Made by a program: the position numbers and the translations under genes. The notes below the pieces were generated by a model that was given only the letters and a program-made list of their open reading frames with translations, was not told the DNA's origin and made no database searches. From assembly GCA_944332635.1 (NCBI GenBank), contig CALVKI010000046.1, positions 1-47,375 of the forward strand: a stretch of 47,375 bases of DNA, in the 5' to 3' direction. This DNA comes from an uncultured Bacilli bacterium (GTDB lineage Bacteria > Bacillota_I > Bacilli_A > RF39 > UBA660). Below, in pieces: positions 26,504 through 34,182 of the stretch; the first letter of the stretch is position 1, and every line of letters starts with the position of its first letter.

Positions 26504-26658
26504 AATGGTTGGGAAGGGGAGAAATATAGTTCAAAAGTTACTAAAAATGCTCATCAAGGAACTTTAAATTATCTATTCTATTATCTTGTATGAATAGTCG
26601 AGATGTTCATGAGGATTATATTGGAATAGTTCAAGAGGTTATAGAGAGTTTTCATTAG
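26504..26658 (+). pseudogene. Probable gene remnant between deoB and DUF1540
   Basis: Two short protein-like pieces in different frames are visible. GTG at about 26500 starts NGWEGEKYSSKVTKNAHQG and stops near 26590. ATG at 26590 starts NSRDVHEDYIGIVQEVIESFH and ends with TAG at 26656-26658. They look like the ends of a decayed coding region. I cannot name a family. The terminator at 26692-26725 would have served it. Confidence 0.3.
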
Positions 26659-26691
26659 CAATATTGCTTTTTAGAGAAGGGGAAGTGTATT

Positions 26692-26725
26692 AAAAAAACT
26701 ATGGAATTAAATCCATAGTTTTTTT
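26692..26725. terminator. Bidirectional terminator
   Basis: AAAAAAACTATGGA pairs with TCCATAGTTTTTTT around an 8-base loop. It is symmetrical enough to end both the plus-strand unit and the minus-strand DUF1540 gene. Confidence 0.85.
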
Positions 26726-26736
26726 CTTGTATCCCC

Positions 26737-26901
26737 CTACTTTGCTTTTTTAAAGCTTTGGCAGATTGTTTCTTCTGTTTTTTTGCAACAATTGTTATTG
26801 CATGTACAACTTATTTTTACTTCATCTAATTCACAGCAGCCATTTTCACAATTATTATGTTTACATGTTTCTACATCACATTTTATTGTTCCTTTATTCA
26901 T
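26737..26901 (-). CDS. DUF1540 small Cys-rich protein, 54 aa
   Basis: Ten Cys sit in a spaced pattern: IKCDVETCKHNNCENGCC, then ISCTCNNNCCKKTEETIC. The opening I.C....C......C is the DUF1540 pattern, probably metal binding. Members are common in spore-forming Bacillota and of unknown function. Start ATG at 26901 follows AGGAGG with 6 bases of spacing; six codons upstream have no site. It forms a single-gene unit. Confidence 0.85.
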   Translation of the reverse strand: MNKGTIKCDVETCKHNNCENGCCELDEVKISCTCNNNCCKKTEETICQSFKKAK

Positions 26902-27009
26902 ATTTTTCCTCCTATACACTTAGTATTTTCAGATAATTAATGTTTATACACGTATATTGAAAATTTATTAAATAGATTATATTAATAATTATAAATCTCA
27001 AATTTAAAA

Positions 27010-27073
27010 TGCTCTTAAATAAATCGAGCCGTATAATTATCCATCTTTTGATATTTCGATTTAAATTAGAGCA
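27010..27073. repeat. Imperfect 18-base inverted repeat with 28-base loop
   Basis: TGCTCTTAAATAAATCGA (27010-27027) and TCGATTTAAATTAGAGCA (27056-27073) pair except for three positions near the middle. The enclosed 28 bases are slightly richer in C and G than the surroundings. Confidence 0.6.
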
Positions 27074-27102
27074 CCCTATTTTTATTATTAAAATAGTAGG
27101 GT
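27073..27102. repeat. Second hairpin abutting the first
   Basis: ACCCTATTTT (27073-27082) pairs with AAAATAGTAGGGT (27090-27102), with a three-base bulge. No T run follows on either side, so it is not a normal terminator. Confidence 0.5.
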
Positions 27103-27388
27103 AAATAACTATCTATTATACATGGTATATATAGTATCTATAATAGTATAATAATATTAGTATCAATTATTTATAGTTAATATATTATTATAGATGATTA
27201 TGGTAATTAATTGATGATAATTAATTTAGATTAAAACTAAAAATAAGCTTATATATTATTATATAATATAAATTTTATTTAAATATTTATAAAATAAAAA
27301 ACATGTTTAATATATAAAATATATAGTGAAAGTTTTATGTGTTTTAAATTTATTTATTATTATTTAACTTCCTATAATTGATATTATG

Positions 27389-27937
27389 TTAACTTCTTGT
27401 TACGGATATATCGTTTTCATTTGTATCATATTTAGATAATTGTTTTGTATTAATGTTTATTTCTTTTAGTATTCTACTTATTACATAGTTTTCTTCATTT
27501 GGATAATTTGTATAAAAAGTTATAATTGGGATATCTGCATTTTTACAAATTTCTTGGACTTTAATATCTCTGCGTTTTCTTTTTGGTTGTTGATGAGTTT
27601 GATCATTTAGTTCAATTAATAATAACAATTGAAAATCGTTTGTAAATATTCCATAATCAATGTTTCTATAAAGTTCTGTGTGGTATTTTGTATTATTTAT
27701 TTTATTCACTATTGTGCTTAGATTAATTTGTGGAATTATTTTGTATTGTGGTTCTAATTTTTTTAGTTTCTTGTAGAAGTTTTTTTCTGTAGGTGTTAAA
27801 TAATCTTTCTTTGTGTATATTTTTTCATTGTTTTCAATTTTTTTTGATGTATTTAATTTATTTCTTTCAAATAATATTTGATTTATTTTTCCTCCTATTA
27901 ATCCTATTATGAAAAAAAGTATTATATATTTAATCAT
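27389..27937 (-). CDS. Membrane-anchored DUF2726 (nuclease-fold) protein, 182 aa
   Basis: One N-terminal membrane helix (MIKYIILFFIIGLIGG) is followed by a linker. A DUF2726 domain at about residues 55-165 starts LTPTEKNFYKKL, with IIPQINLSTIV, then NIDYGIFTND and LLLLIELNDQTHQQ, then KRKRRDIKVQEICKNADIPIITF. DUF2726 resembles the PD-(D/E)xK endonuclease fold; here D, E and K/Q-H positions are kept. Whether it cuts nucleic acid is unproven. ATG 27937 follows AGGAG at a rather long distance. Upstream frames lack a start with a site. Confidence 0.8.
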   Translation of the reverse strand: MIKYIILFFIIGLIGGKINQILFERNKLNTSKKIENNEKIYTKKDYLTPTEKNFYKKLKKLEPQYKIIPQINLSTIVNKINNTKYHTELYRNIDYGIFTNDFQLLLLIELNDQTHQQPKRKRRDIKVQEICKNADIPIITFYTNYPNEENYVISRILKEININTKQLSKYDTNENDISVTRS

Positions 27938-27965
27938 CTTTATATCATCTCCTACTCTCTTTATA

Positions 27966-27991
27966 TATAAAAAGATTCCCTTCAGGAATCT
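27966..27991 (-). terminator. Terminator after the HTH gene
   Basis: On the minus strand AGATTCC, a 5-base loop, GGAATCT, then TTTT. It overlaps the stop codon of the regulator. Confidence 0.7.
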
Positions 27992-28757
27992 ATACTTTTC
28001 TTGATTGAATTTCTGCAATTTTTTCAAATACTTCTTTAGCATTGTCTTCATTAATTTCAGTATATCCTAGTTCTGCTAATGCCTGAACTTTTGCAGAATT
28101 TAATTCTTGGGTTCTTGATAATTTTTCTTCCTTCTTATGTTCTATATCTTGTACAAAACGTTTATGAGTTTCACTGATTTTATTTTTTGATGCTCCTCCA
28201 TTATTATATAGCGTCATCGCACTAAACATGATACTTTCAAAAATAAGTTGCTTATCACTGTTGAATACAAATTCCATTGGATCTGTAAATCCTAAAGATT
28301 TAGACATATACGCTAAAATATATTTTAATTCTTCTGTTGTTTCCATAGATTGTAAGAAGTGATGTAAATATAAATAAGTATTATAGGTATCTTTTGTTTT
28401 ATCTGTTGCTAGTTTTTCTTTTAATAGGTTAATAATATCTGATAATAGCTCTTGTTCTTTTTTATTAAAACCTTTTAAATCAGCAATTACTTCTTTATTA
28501 GAAGAATCTTTTACGCCTTCTTTTAATCTAGTTTCTACTTTAATAATATATTCTCCATTAATTTTTATATTTTTCAATTCTTCAATATTTTCTATATTCA
28601 ATAAACTTAGTAATTTTGCTGCTTTTTCTTTTGGCCAATCATTTAAGTTTTCTATTGCTAAATAGTTGTATAACATTTGTCTTGAAACTCCTAAATACTT
28701 GGCTAATCTGACTTTGCTAATTCCTAGTTCTGTTAATACTACGTTTAATTCTTTCAT
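27990..28757 (-). CDS. Helix-turn-helix protein with long helical C-terminus, 255 aa
   Basis: Residues 1-55 form an XRE/Cro-like helix-turn-helix (LGISKVRLAKYLGVSRQMLYNYLA). The rest (about 60-255) is charged and mostly helical with no domain that I recognise; the final third (HKKEEKLSRTQELNSAKVQALAELG and on) could coil. It is probably a DNA-binding regulator. AGGAGG precedes ATG 28757. Its own promoter (28781-28809) and a palindrome just upstream (28810-28823) suggest autoregulation. A terminator separates it from the DUF2726 gene, though readthrough is possible. Confidence 0.75.
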   Translation of the reverse strand: MKELNVVLTELGISKVRLAKYLGVSRQMLYNYLAIENLNDWPKEKAAKLLSLLNIENIEELKNIKINGEYIIKVETRLKEGVKDSSNKEVIADLKGFNKKEQELLSDIINLLKEKLATDKTKDTYNTYLYLHHFLQSMETTEELKYILAYMSKSLGFTDPMEFVFNSDKQLIFESIMFSAMTLYNNGGASKNKISETHKRFVQDIEHKKEEKLSRTQELNSAKVQALAELGYTEINEDNAKEVFEKIAEIQSRKV

Positions 28758-28780
28758 CTTTCTTTTACCCTCCTAATATA

Positions 28781-28809
28781 ATTATAGACATATTGAAAAT
28801 AATAATCAA
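28781..28809 (-). promoter_or_regulatory. Promoter of the HTH gene
   Basis: On the minus strand TTGATT (28809-28804) and TATAAT (28786-28781) are 17 bases apart. Confidence 0.7.
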
Positions 28810-28823
28810 GTGTAAATTGACAC
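28810..28823. promoter_or_regulatory. Palindrome next to the -35 box of the HTH gene
   Basis: GTGTAAATTGACAC is a 14-base palindrome with one mismatched pair (GTGT.AATT.ACAC). It abuts the -35 box and is a candidate binding site for the HTH protein. Confidence 0.45.
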
Positions 28824-28849
28824 GTTTTTTAATTACGTATCTGTCTAAT

Positions 28850-29884
28850 TTACTTTTCAATATATGCTCCACCTAGACATTCTTTTTTTTCGTTATAGAA
28901 GACTATTAGTTGTCCTGGGGTAATTGCTCGTATTTTGTTTTTAAACCTAACTTTTAATTTGTTTTTTTCTTCAACAATACTATCTATTTCTTCTAAATTT
29001 CCTCGTGAACGTATTTTGGCAAAAAGTTTATTTTCATAAAATTCATCTTTTTCTATTAAGTAATTCATATCAATAGCTGTTAGTTCTTGATTATACAGTT
29101 TGTCATTAGTACCAACAATTAGATTGTTATTTTTCATATCTAAATTTATTACATATAAGGGTTCTTTATATGATATGTTTAAACCTTTTCTTTGACCAAT
29201 CGTATAATTGAATAGTCCAGTATGAGTTCCTAATATGGTTCCGTTTGTTAAGATTATATTACCTTTTATTTCCTTTTGACCATTTTTCTTTATGAAAGTC
29301 TTGTAATCATCATTTGGAATAAAACATATTTCTTGGCTGTCTTTTTTCTCACTAATTGGTAATTGGTATTTTCTTGCAAGTTGACGAATTTGCTCTTTAT
29401 TTTCAAATTTGTTTAAAGGAAATAATATGTTAGGTAGTATTTCTTTTTTTATTTGGCATAGGAAGTAGGATTGATCTTTATCATCTGCTAGACTCATCAT
29501 TAAATGATTATTTTTTATTCTAGCATAGTGACCTGTTGCGATATAATCAGCATTTAGTTCTTGTGCTTTCTTGTAAAGAAAATCAAATTTAAATAATTTA
29601 TTGCATAAAACACAGGGATTAGGTGTTCTTCCTTGCTGATAGGCAGTAATAAAAGTTTGTATAATTTCTTTTTTAAATTCTTTTTTTAAATCATATGTGT
29701 AGTGTTGAATGTTTATCTTTTGACATATTTTTTTTGCATCTTTTATTGCTTTTGCTGTTTCTTCATTGTTTAATAACTCAAGAGTTACACCAATTATATT
29801 ATATCCTTTATCTTTTAATATACATGCTGCAACAGCGGAATCTACTCCTCCACTCATTCCTATAATAACTGTCTTTTTTTTCAT
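28850..29884 (-). CDS. mnmA: tRNA-specific 2-thiouridylase MnmA, 344 aa
   Basis: It makes s2U34 in tRNA-Lys, -Glu and -Gln. The N-terminal PP-loop is GMSGGVDSAV. The catalytic Cys motif is TPNPCVLCNKLFKF (near residue 100), and the second Cys is in KKDSQEICFIPN (near 195). FNYTIGQRKGL and the C-terminal beta-barrel ending in PGQLIVFY complete the family layout. The start at 29884 follows AAGGTG; an in-frame GTG at 29896 overlaps that site. Confidence 0.96.
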   Translation of the reverse strand: MKKKTVIIGMSGGVDSAVAACILKDKGYNIIGVTLELLNNEETAKAIKDAKKICQKINIQHYTYDLKKEFKKEIIQTFITAYQQGRTPNPCVLCNKLFKFDFLYKKAQELNADYIATGHYARIKNNHLMMSLADDKDQSYFLCQIKKEILPNILFPLNKFENKEQIRQLARKYQLPISEKKDSQEICFIPNDDYKTFIKKNGQKEIKGNIILTNGTILGTHTGLFNYTIGQRKGLNISYKEPLYVINLDMKNNNLIVGTNDKLYNQELTAIDMNYLIEKDEFYENKLFAKIRSRGNLEEIDSIVEEKNKLKVRFKNKIRAITPGQLIVFYNEKKECLGGAYIEK

Positions 29885-29929
29885 ATATAAACTCACCTTG
29901 TTTTATTATATCGCAGTTTTTAAAAAGAA

Positions 29930-29952
29930 AAAAGATAAATAAATTATCTTTT
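29930..29952 (-). terminator. Terminator after spoIIM
   Basis: AAAAGATAA (29930-29938) pairs with TTATCTTTT (29944-29952); on the minus strand a T-rich tail follows. It separates spoIIM from mnmA. Confidence 0.7.
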
Positions 29953-30547
29953 AAAATAATGTTAATAAATTAGGGATAATGCAACTTTCTATGATTGATA
30001 TAATAATTGCATATAGTATAAAAAATACTCCTAGTTTTAGGTATTGTCGAGTTATTGTGTGCCAGTTTTTCATTTCTTTTTTGAAAATACATTTATATAT
30101 AGTACTAGAAAATGATATTGCATAATAGCTTAATAACCAGCTTCCTAATATATTTAAAATATTTGGGATATTATAGATAAAAGCTATTATACTACCTTTT
30201 ATTCCATAAGTAATAAAAATGCTTGTAATTGAGAAACCGGTGATAAAACATTTAAATATATGAATAAATAAAACTATAGGAATGCCTATTAATGATAATC
30301 CTAATGTCCATGAAATAATTGTTATTAAAATATTATTGGAAGAACTAGAAATTAATCCTTGAATATAATTTATTTCTTTTTTGTCAATTTTATTTATAAA
30401 TTCTGTTATGTTACTTTTTATTAAGTCTTTATTATTTTCGGATAAAATAGCAGGAAATAGTGCTCCAATTATGATAAAGATGATTGCTAGTATAATTAAT
30501 AGTAATAATAGTTTATTTTGCTTTATTTCTTTTGTTATTTTTTTCAT
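29951..30547 (-). CDS. spoIIM: Stage II sporulation protein M, 198 aa
   Basis: SpoIIM is part of the SpoIIDMP complex that degrades septal peptidoglycan and drives engulfment. The protein is membrane-embedded with about five helices. The N-terminal KLLLLLIILAIIFIIIGALFPA is followed by an external loop, then SWTLGLSLIGIPIVLFIHIFKCFITGF, a block characteristic of SpoIIM. The length is typical (about 200 aa). CAAAGGAG precedes the ATG. No spoIID or spoIIP lies beside it. Confidence 0.85.
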   Translation of the reverse strand: MKKITKEIKQNKLLLLLIILAIIFIIIGALFPAILSENNKDLIKSNITEFINKIDKKEINYIQGLISSSSNNILITIISWTLGLSLIGIPIVLFIHIFKCFITGFSITSIFITYGIKGSIIAFIYNIPNILNILGSWLLSYYAISFSSTIYKCIFKKEMKNWHTITRQYLKLGVFFILYAIIISIIESCIIPNLLTLF

Positions 30548-30653
30548 AGTGGCTCCTTTGTATATTTTTATTCTTACATCATTGCTGCTATGAAAAAAAT
30601 CATTTTACTTTTTTCGCTATTTATTTTATAATTAACAGTGAGGTGCTTTTATG

Positions 30654-30740
30654 ATGAATAAAAAAGTTGTTAAAATAGTATCAATTATCCTAGTTCTTGC
30701 AATGGTTATATCTTTTTTAAGTGTCTTATTATATTTATAA
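30654..30740 (+). CDS. Very small membrane protein, 28 aa
   Basis: GAGGTG (30640-30645) is well placed for ATG 30654 (ATG 30651 is also possible). It encodes MNKKVVKIVSIILVLAMVIS and a further eight residues: a basic start and one membrane helix. The architecture recalls short single-helix proteins such as Prli42 or DUF4044 of Firmicutes, but the match is only in layout. A terminator-like hairpin follows at 30818. It is divergent from spoIIM and seems to be its own unit. Confidence 0.6.
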   Translation: MNKKVVKIVSIILVLAMVISFLSVLLYL

Positions 30741-30817
30741 AAGACTATTTTGAATTTGTGTTAAATGATAATTGTAAGATTTTAATTTATTATTCAATTT
30801 TTAATATATTTTCTTAA

Positions 30818-30850
30818 GGATATGCTTTTGGTATATCCTATTTTTATTTT
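30818..30850 (+). terminator. Terminator downstream of the 28-aa gene
   Basis: GGATAT (30818-30823) pairs with ATATCC (30833-30838), followed by TATTTTTATTTT. Confidence 0.6.
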
Positions 30851-30915
30851 CTTTATATATTTTTTAATAAATATTTATATTTAGTATGAAATTTAATGGT
30901 TTAATAATTTTGGGA

Positions 30916-31218
30916 TTATTTTTCAAGATAACCTTCTAATTCTGGTATAATTTCTTGAACTATTTCATCTGAAATATTATATTTATTCACAATATCGTTG
31001 ATTCTTTTTGTATCTTTTGCTAAATATAGCATTAGAATGCCAGCAATTCTATTAGCTGTATATTGATCTAGAATTTTTCTATCTTCAGGATTTATTTGAT
31101 ATTTTCTAGTGATGTCTACAATTGGTCCATATCGGTATATGTAGTTTGTCAATGATTTAGCGATTAATTCAACATCTTTATTTTTATCTGTTAGTTTTAC
31201 GTTTGTCCATATTTTCAT
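30916..31218 (-). CDS. Hypothetical helical protein, 100 aa
   Basis: I do not recognise this protein. It is soluble and mostly helical, with no signal. Two blocks can be seen: KDVELIAKSLTNYIYRYGPIV and, later, TANRIAGILMLYLAKDTKRI, then a helical end. GGGGATGG precedes ATG at 31218. It sits just after spoIVB on the same strand, separated by a terminator, so it may have its own promoter. Confidence 0.7.
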   Translation of the reverse strand: MKIWTNVKLTDKNKDVELIAKSLTNYIYRYGPIVDITRKYQINPEDRKILDQYTANRIAGILMLYLAKDTKRINDIVNKYNISDEIVQEIIPELEGYLEK

Positions 31219-31263
31219 ATTTCCATCCCCTATCTGGTCATATATTTTAACATAATTTGATTT

Positions 31264-31295
31264 AAAAATAAAGAGACTGATGCCTCTTTATTTTT
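31264..31295 (-). terminator. Terminator after spoIVB
   Basis: AATAAAGAG (31267-31275) pairs with CTCTTTATT (31284-31292), with T-rich sequence after it on the minus strand. The hairpin includes the stop of spoIVB. Confidence 0.75.
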
Positions 31296-32274
31296 CTCCT
31301 TCTTCTAACATTGTGGTAATAAAGATTCCATATCCTTTTTTTGTATCATTAACAATAACATAATTAACTGCACCAATTATTTTGTTATTTTGGATGATTG
31401 GTGATCCACTCATTCCTTGTACTACACCACCAGTCTTATTTAATAATCGGTCATCAGTTATTTCGAAAAGTATATTTTTTGTCTTGCTATTTGGGTCTAT
31501 CGCTATTATATTAATATTAAATTCCTCTACCTGATTATTTTCTATTACTGTTTTTATGGTTGCTTTACCAATTTTTATATTATCTTTTGTCCCTACTTCT
31601 AAAGTCTCCATATTATTTATTTCTTCTTGATATGTTCCGTATATTCCTGTAATATCATTATTATCAATTTCTCCTTCTGATGTTGCTTTGTCGTATGTGG
31701 CGTTTTTTTCTCCTGCTTGACCATCTCTACTTTTTTTGATGTTTGAAACATTCGCCTCGAATATTTTTCCTTCTTTGATTTCGAATTTTTGAGCAGTTGT
31801 TGTTTCAATTATTTCGTGGCCTAAAGCTCCAAATCGTTTAGTTTCTGGGTCTATATATGTTAGTGTACCAATTCCATTTATTTGATCTTTTACATATAAT
31901 CCAGTTTTTAAAATTTTATTTTCATCTTCTTTTAATTGCATTTTTACTGTTTTTTCTTTGTTATTTCTTTTAATGATAAATTCAGTATAAGATGATGTAT
32001 TTTGCTTAAGTGCTTCTACCATTTCTGAAATAGAATTTACATATGTCTGATTAATCTGAATAATTTTATCACCAATTTCAAAACCAGCTTCCTTTGCCAT
32101 ATATACGTCATTTACTTGATAAAATCCAACAACTAAAACACCTTTTGAATTAACTTCTATTCCTATTGTTTTTCCAGAAGCTATTATATAGTTAGAATAA
32201 GCAAATGTGTTTATGGGAACAATAGATATTGTTAAAAGAAGTATTGTTAGTAGTAATTTATTTTTAATTTTCAA
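31288..32274 (-). CDS. spoIVB: SpoIVB-type sporulation signal peptidase (S55), 328 aa
   Basis: SpoIVB is made in the forespore and signals across to activate pro-sigma-K processing. The N-terminal signal/anchor helix is residues 5-25. A PDZ domain spans about 40-115 (KEAGFEIGDKIIQIN). The S55 peptidase domain has His153 in ALGHEI and Ser289 in QGMSGSP, the expected catalytic positions. It is shorter than the Bacillus protein (about 425 aa). TTG at 32274 is chosen because GAGGTG lies 8 bases upstream of it. The in-frame GTG at 32283 is part of that ribosome site. Confidence 0.92.
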   Translation of the reverse strand: MKIKNKLLLTILLLTISIVPINTFAYSNYIIASGKTIGIEVNSKGVLVVGFYQVNDVYMAKEAGFEIGDKIIQINQTYVNSISEMVEALKQNTSSYTEFIIKRNNKEKTVKMQLKEDENKILKTGLYVKDQINGIGTLTYIDPETKRFGALGHEIIETTTAQKFEIKEGKIFEANVSNIKKSRDGQAGEKNATYDKATSEGEIDNNDITGIYGTYQEEINNMETLEVGTKDNIKIGKATIKTVIENNQVEEFNINIIAIDPNSKTKNILFEITDDRLLNKTGGVVQGMSGSPIIQNNKIIGAVNYVIVNDTKKGYGIFITTMLEEGEK

Positions 32275-32419
32275 AAAAATCACCTCTTTTCTTTACTACA
32301 TTAATAGTTTTGTTTTTATTTTTTTTATTATGTTAATTAGTTTTTACCATTTATACTAAATATTTACAATTTTTTTGTATTTTTAATTATTATTTGTTAT
32401 AGTTATACTAGAGGTGAAT

Positions 32420-33187
32420 ATGGATATGGAATATGATAATGATGATCGTTTAGGAATTCCTAATTTTATGCAAAAGACATCTACTTATAGGAACTTTTCA
32501 GTGTATGGTAAACGTCAATCATCTGCAATTAGTGATGATAAGTCTATTAATATGGCTAGAAGAAATTCTTTAGATTCTAGAAGAATTCAAGCAACTAGGT
32601 GTAAGAAAGCAGTTGATAATAGTTTATCTGGTGTTTTGAAAAAACATTGGAGAGGTTTAGTTGTTACTATGGGAATAGGTGCTGTTACTTTATCTGGAGT
32701 TCAAACTTTAAGTAATATGTATTACAATGTTGATATGGTTAGTAAAAATCCCGTTGTTGCTGCTACTTCTGCTGTGGTAGATCAACATAAATCTATAACT
32801 AGTGATTTTAGGAATTGGCAATTGGATGCTGCAGCAGTTGCAGATGATATAAATACTATTTTGAAAAATGGTGCAGATTCATTAATTGTTTTAGGAACAT
32901 TAGGTAATAGCTTAAATGAGCCATATACACAGGATGAGTTATCTACTATCGTCAAAAGTTCTTTTGGGGAAGATCCAGATATTTTAGTTCGTAGTTTAAA
33001 TCCAGAAAGATATGATCAAGGTATACAAGATCCGGATTTTAAAGAAGATGTTAGAAATTATATTGTTAAACAGACAGAAGCTGATATAGCTAGAGCAAGT
33101 ATAGATGCTAATTCAGAACTTAAAGCTATGTTTAGTGAAACTTCTACGAATGTTAATTCTGATATGAAAGGTATGGGTGGTAAGTAG
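32420..33187 (+). CDS. Unknown single-pass membrane protein, 255 aa
   Basis: I do not recognise the family. Residues 1-75 are polar, charged and basic (several Arg pairs). One membrane helix lies at about 78-97 (GLVVTMGIGAVTLSGVQTL). The remaining 155 residues are mainly helical and acidic and would lie on the other side. GAGGTG (32411-32416) is close to ATG 32420; ATG 32426 is an alternative. It is divergent from spoIVB and its stop overlaps the next start, so it forms a two-gene unit. Confidence 0.7.
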   Translation: MDMEYDNDDRLGIPNFMQKTSTYRNFSVYGKRQSSAISDDKSINMARRNSLDSRRIQATRCKKAVDNSLSGVLKKHWRGLVVTMGIGAVTLSGVQTLSNMYYNVDMVSKNPVVAATSAVVDQHKSITSDFRNWQLDAAAVADDINTILKNGADSLIVLGTLGNSLNEPYTQDELSTIVKSSFGEDPDILVRSLNPERYDQGIQDPDFKEDVRNYIVKQTEADIARASIDANSELKAMFSETSTNVNSDMKGMGGK

Positions 33188-33411
33188 TGAAAGAAGTAGA
33201 GATTTATTCTTTTGATAACAAAGATTATGTTTTAGTTACAAAAATTGGTTCTTACTTATATCTTTCTAATGAAAAAGATGCTCGTGATATGATGATTCGT
33301 AAGGAAGATATTAATAATCCAGATTTATTACTTCCTTTAGAAGATGAAGAAGAATTTGAAAATGCTTTATTGTTGCTTACAAAAATGAAATTAGAAACTG
33401 AAGAAAGTTAA
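33187..33411 (+). CDS. Small acidic protein, DUF1292-like, 74 aa
   Basis: It starts with GTG at 33187 inside the stop of the previous gene (TAGTG). The layout, VEIYSFDNKDYVLVTKIGSYLYL at the front and LLPLEDEEEFENALLLL at the end, resembles DUF1292 (YrzB-type) proteins, which are small and acidic with unknown function. The similarity is moderate. A strong terminator follows 12 bases later. Confidence 0.65.
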   Translation: MKEVEIYSFDNKDYVLVTKIGSYLYLSNEKDARDMMIRKEDINNPDLLLPLEDEEEFENALLLLTKMKLETEES

Positions 33412-33423
33412 ATTTAATAGTAC

Positions 33424-33458
33424 AAAAAAGCAAATCAGTTATTTGATTTGCTTTTTTT
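33424..33458 (+). terminator. Rho-independent terminator
   Basis: GCAAATCA (33430-33437) pairs with TGATTTGC (33444-33451), with A6 before and T7 after. It ends the 32420-33411 unit. Confidence 0.9.
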
Positions 33459-33587
33459 GTATTCCTTTTATATTATGTAAAGAATGTTCATTGTAAATGC
33501 GATAATATTCGTTGTTTGGATATATAGTGTGAGAAGTATAATCTCAATTATATTTTTCTATACTTGGTTAAAAATATTCTATCATAT

Positions 33588-33911
33588 TTATGGAAGACTA
33601 ATTATAGGTTTTTCATTTTTTAACTCATAAATGGCTTGAGTTAACAAGTCTCTTATTATATTTTCATTTAGAAAGTTTGGTGAAATGTCAATATAGTTAA
33701 TTTGATCTACCATTGAATTAGTTTCAAAATCAATCCATCCTACTACTCTATTTTTACTAATGGTTGCAATTGCATTTCTACCATCTTGATATGTACTTGG
33801 AATATTAAGACTGGGAAAAGTTTTCTTTGCTTTTTCTTTAATTTTACTTATCTTTTTTTGTGGTATACCATAAAGTGTTGCTTCTGCAAGATTTATATAA
33901 TTGATTTCCAT
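33588..33911 (-). CDS. Hypothetical protein after xseB, 107 aa
   Basis: I do not recognise this protein. It is soluble, with a helical N-terminal half and a strand-like stretch (AIATISKNRVVGWIDFET) in the middle, then helical again. It follows xseB by 21 bases on the same strand, so it is probably the last gene of the mutS-nusB-xseAB unit. The ribosome site is weak (GAAAG). The frame is intact and codon use matches its neighbours. Confidence 0.65.
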   Translation of the reverse strand: MEINYINLAEATLYGIPQKKISKIKEKAKKTFPSLNIPSTYQDGRNAIATISKNRVVGWIDFETNSMVDQINYIDISPNFLNENIIRDLLTQAIYELKNEKPIISLP

Positions 33912-33932
33912 ATGTTTTTATACTTTCTATTT

Positions 33933-34166
33933 TTATTCTTCTACATTAAAGTTGGATAGTGATCCATCATCTGCTACAATTTTGGTAATAGCTTCTTCAG
34001 CAGATTTTAATTTTTCATCACAGCTTTTAGCAAGTTTCATAGCTGTATTAAATTCATTAATAGCGTCATCTAATGGAACTTCTCCACTTTCTAGTTTCTT
34101 TACAATATTTTCTAATTTTTCTAAACTTTCTTCAAAAGTTAATTCTTTTTCTTCTGTCTTTGCCAT
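33933..34166 (-). CDS. xseB: Exodeoxyribonuclease VII small subunit, 77 aa
   Basis: It binds XseA to form the exonuclease VII complex on single-stranded DNA. LTFEESLEKLENIVKKLESGEVPLD is the textbook XseB start (quoted in parts: LTFEESLEKLE, then IVKKLESGEVPLD). A helical hairpin completes it. AAGGAG precedes the ATG. It lies 16 bases after xseA. Confidence 0.95.
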   Translation of the reverse strand: MAKTEEKELTFEESLEKLENIVKKLESGEVPLDDAINEFNTAMKLAKSCDEKLKSAEEAITKIVADDGSLSNFNVEE

Positions 34167-34182
34167 TTTTATTTCTCCTTCT

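Larger units (their letters stand above)
26902..27388. other. Long AT-rich gene-free stretch with hairpins
   Basis: There is no gene on either strand. 27010-27102 holds two adjacent inverted repeats (listed separately). 27110-27360 is nearly pure A and T with many TATATTA runs and no stable structure that I can defend. Confidence 0.6.

Noticed and set aside
31617-31808. Minus-strand Lys-rich frame inside spoIVB
   Set aside because: It is a same-strand out-of-frame shadow of spoIVB, built from Lys/Gln runs.
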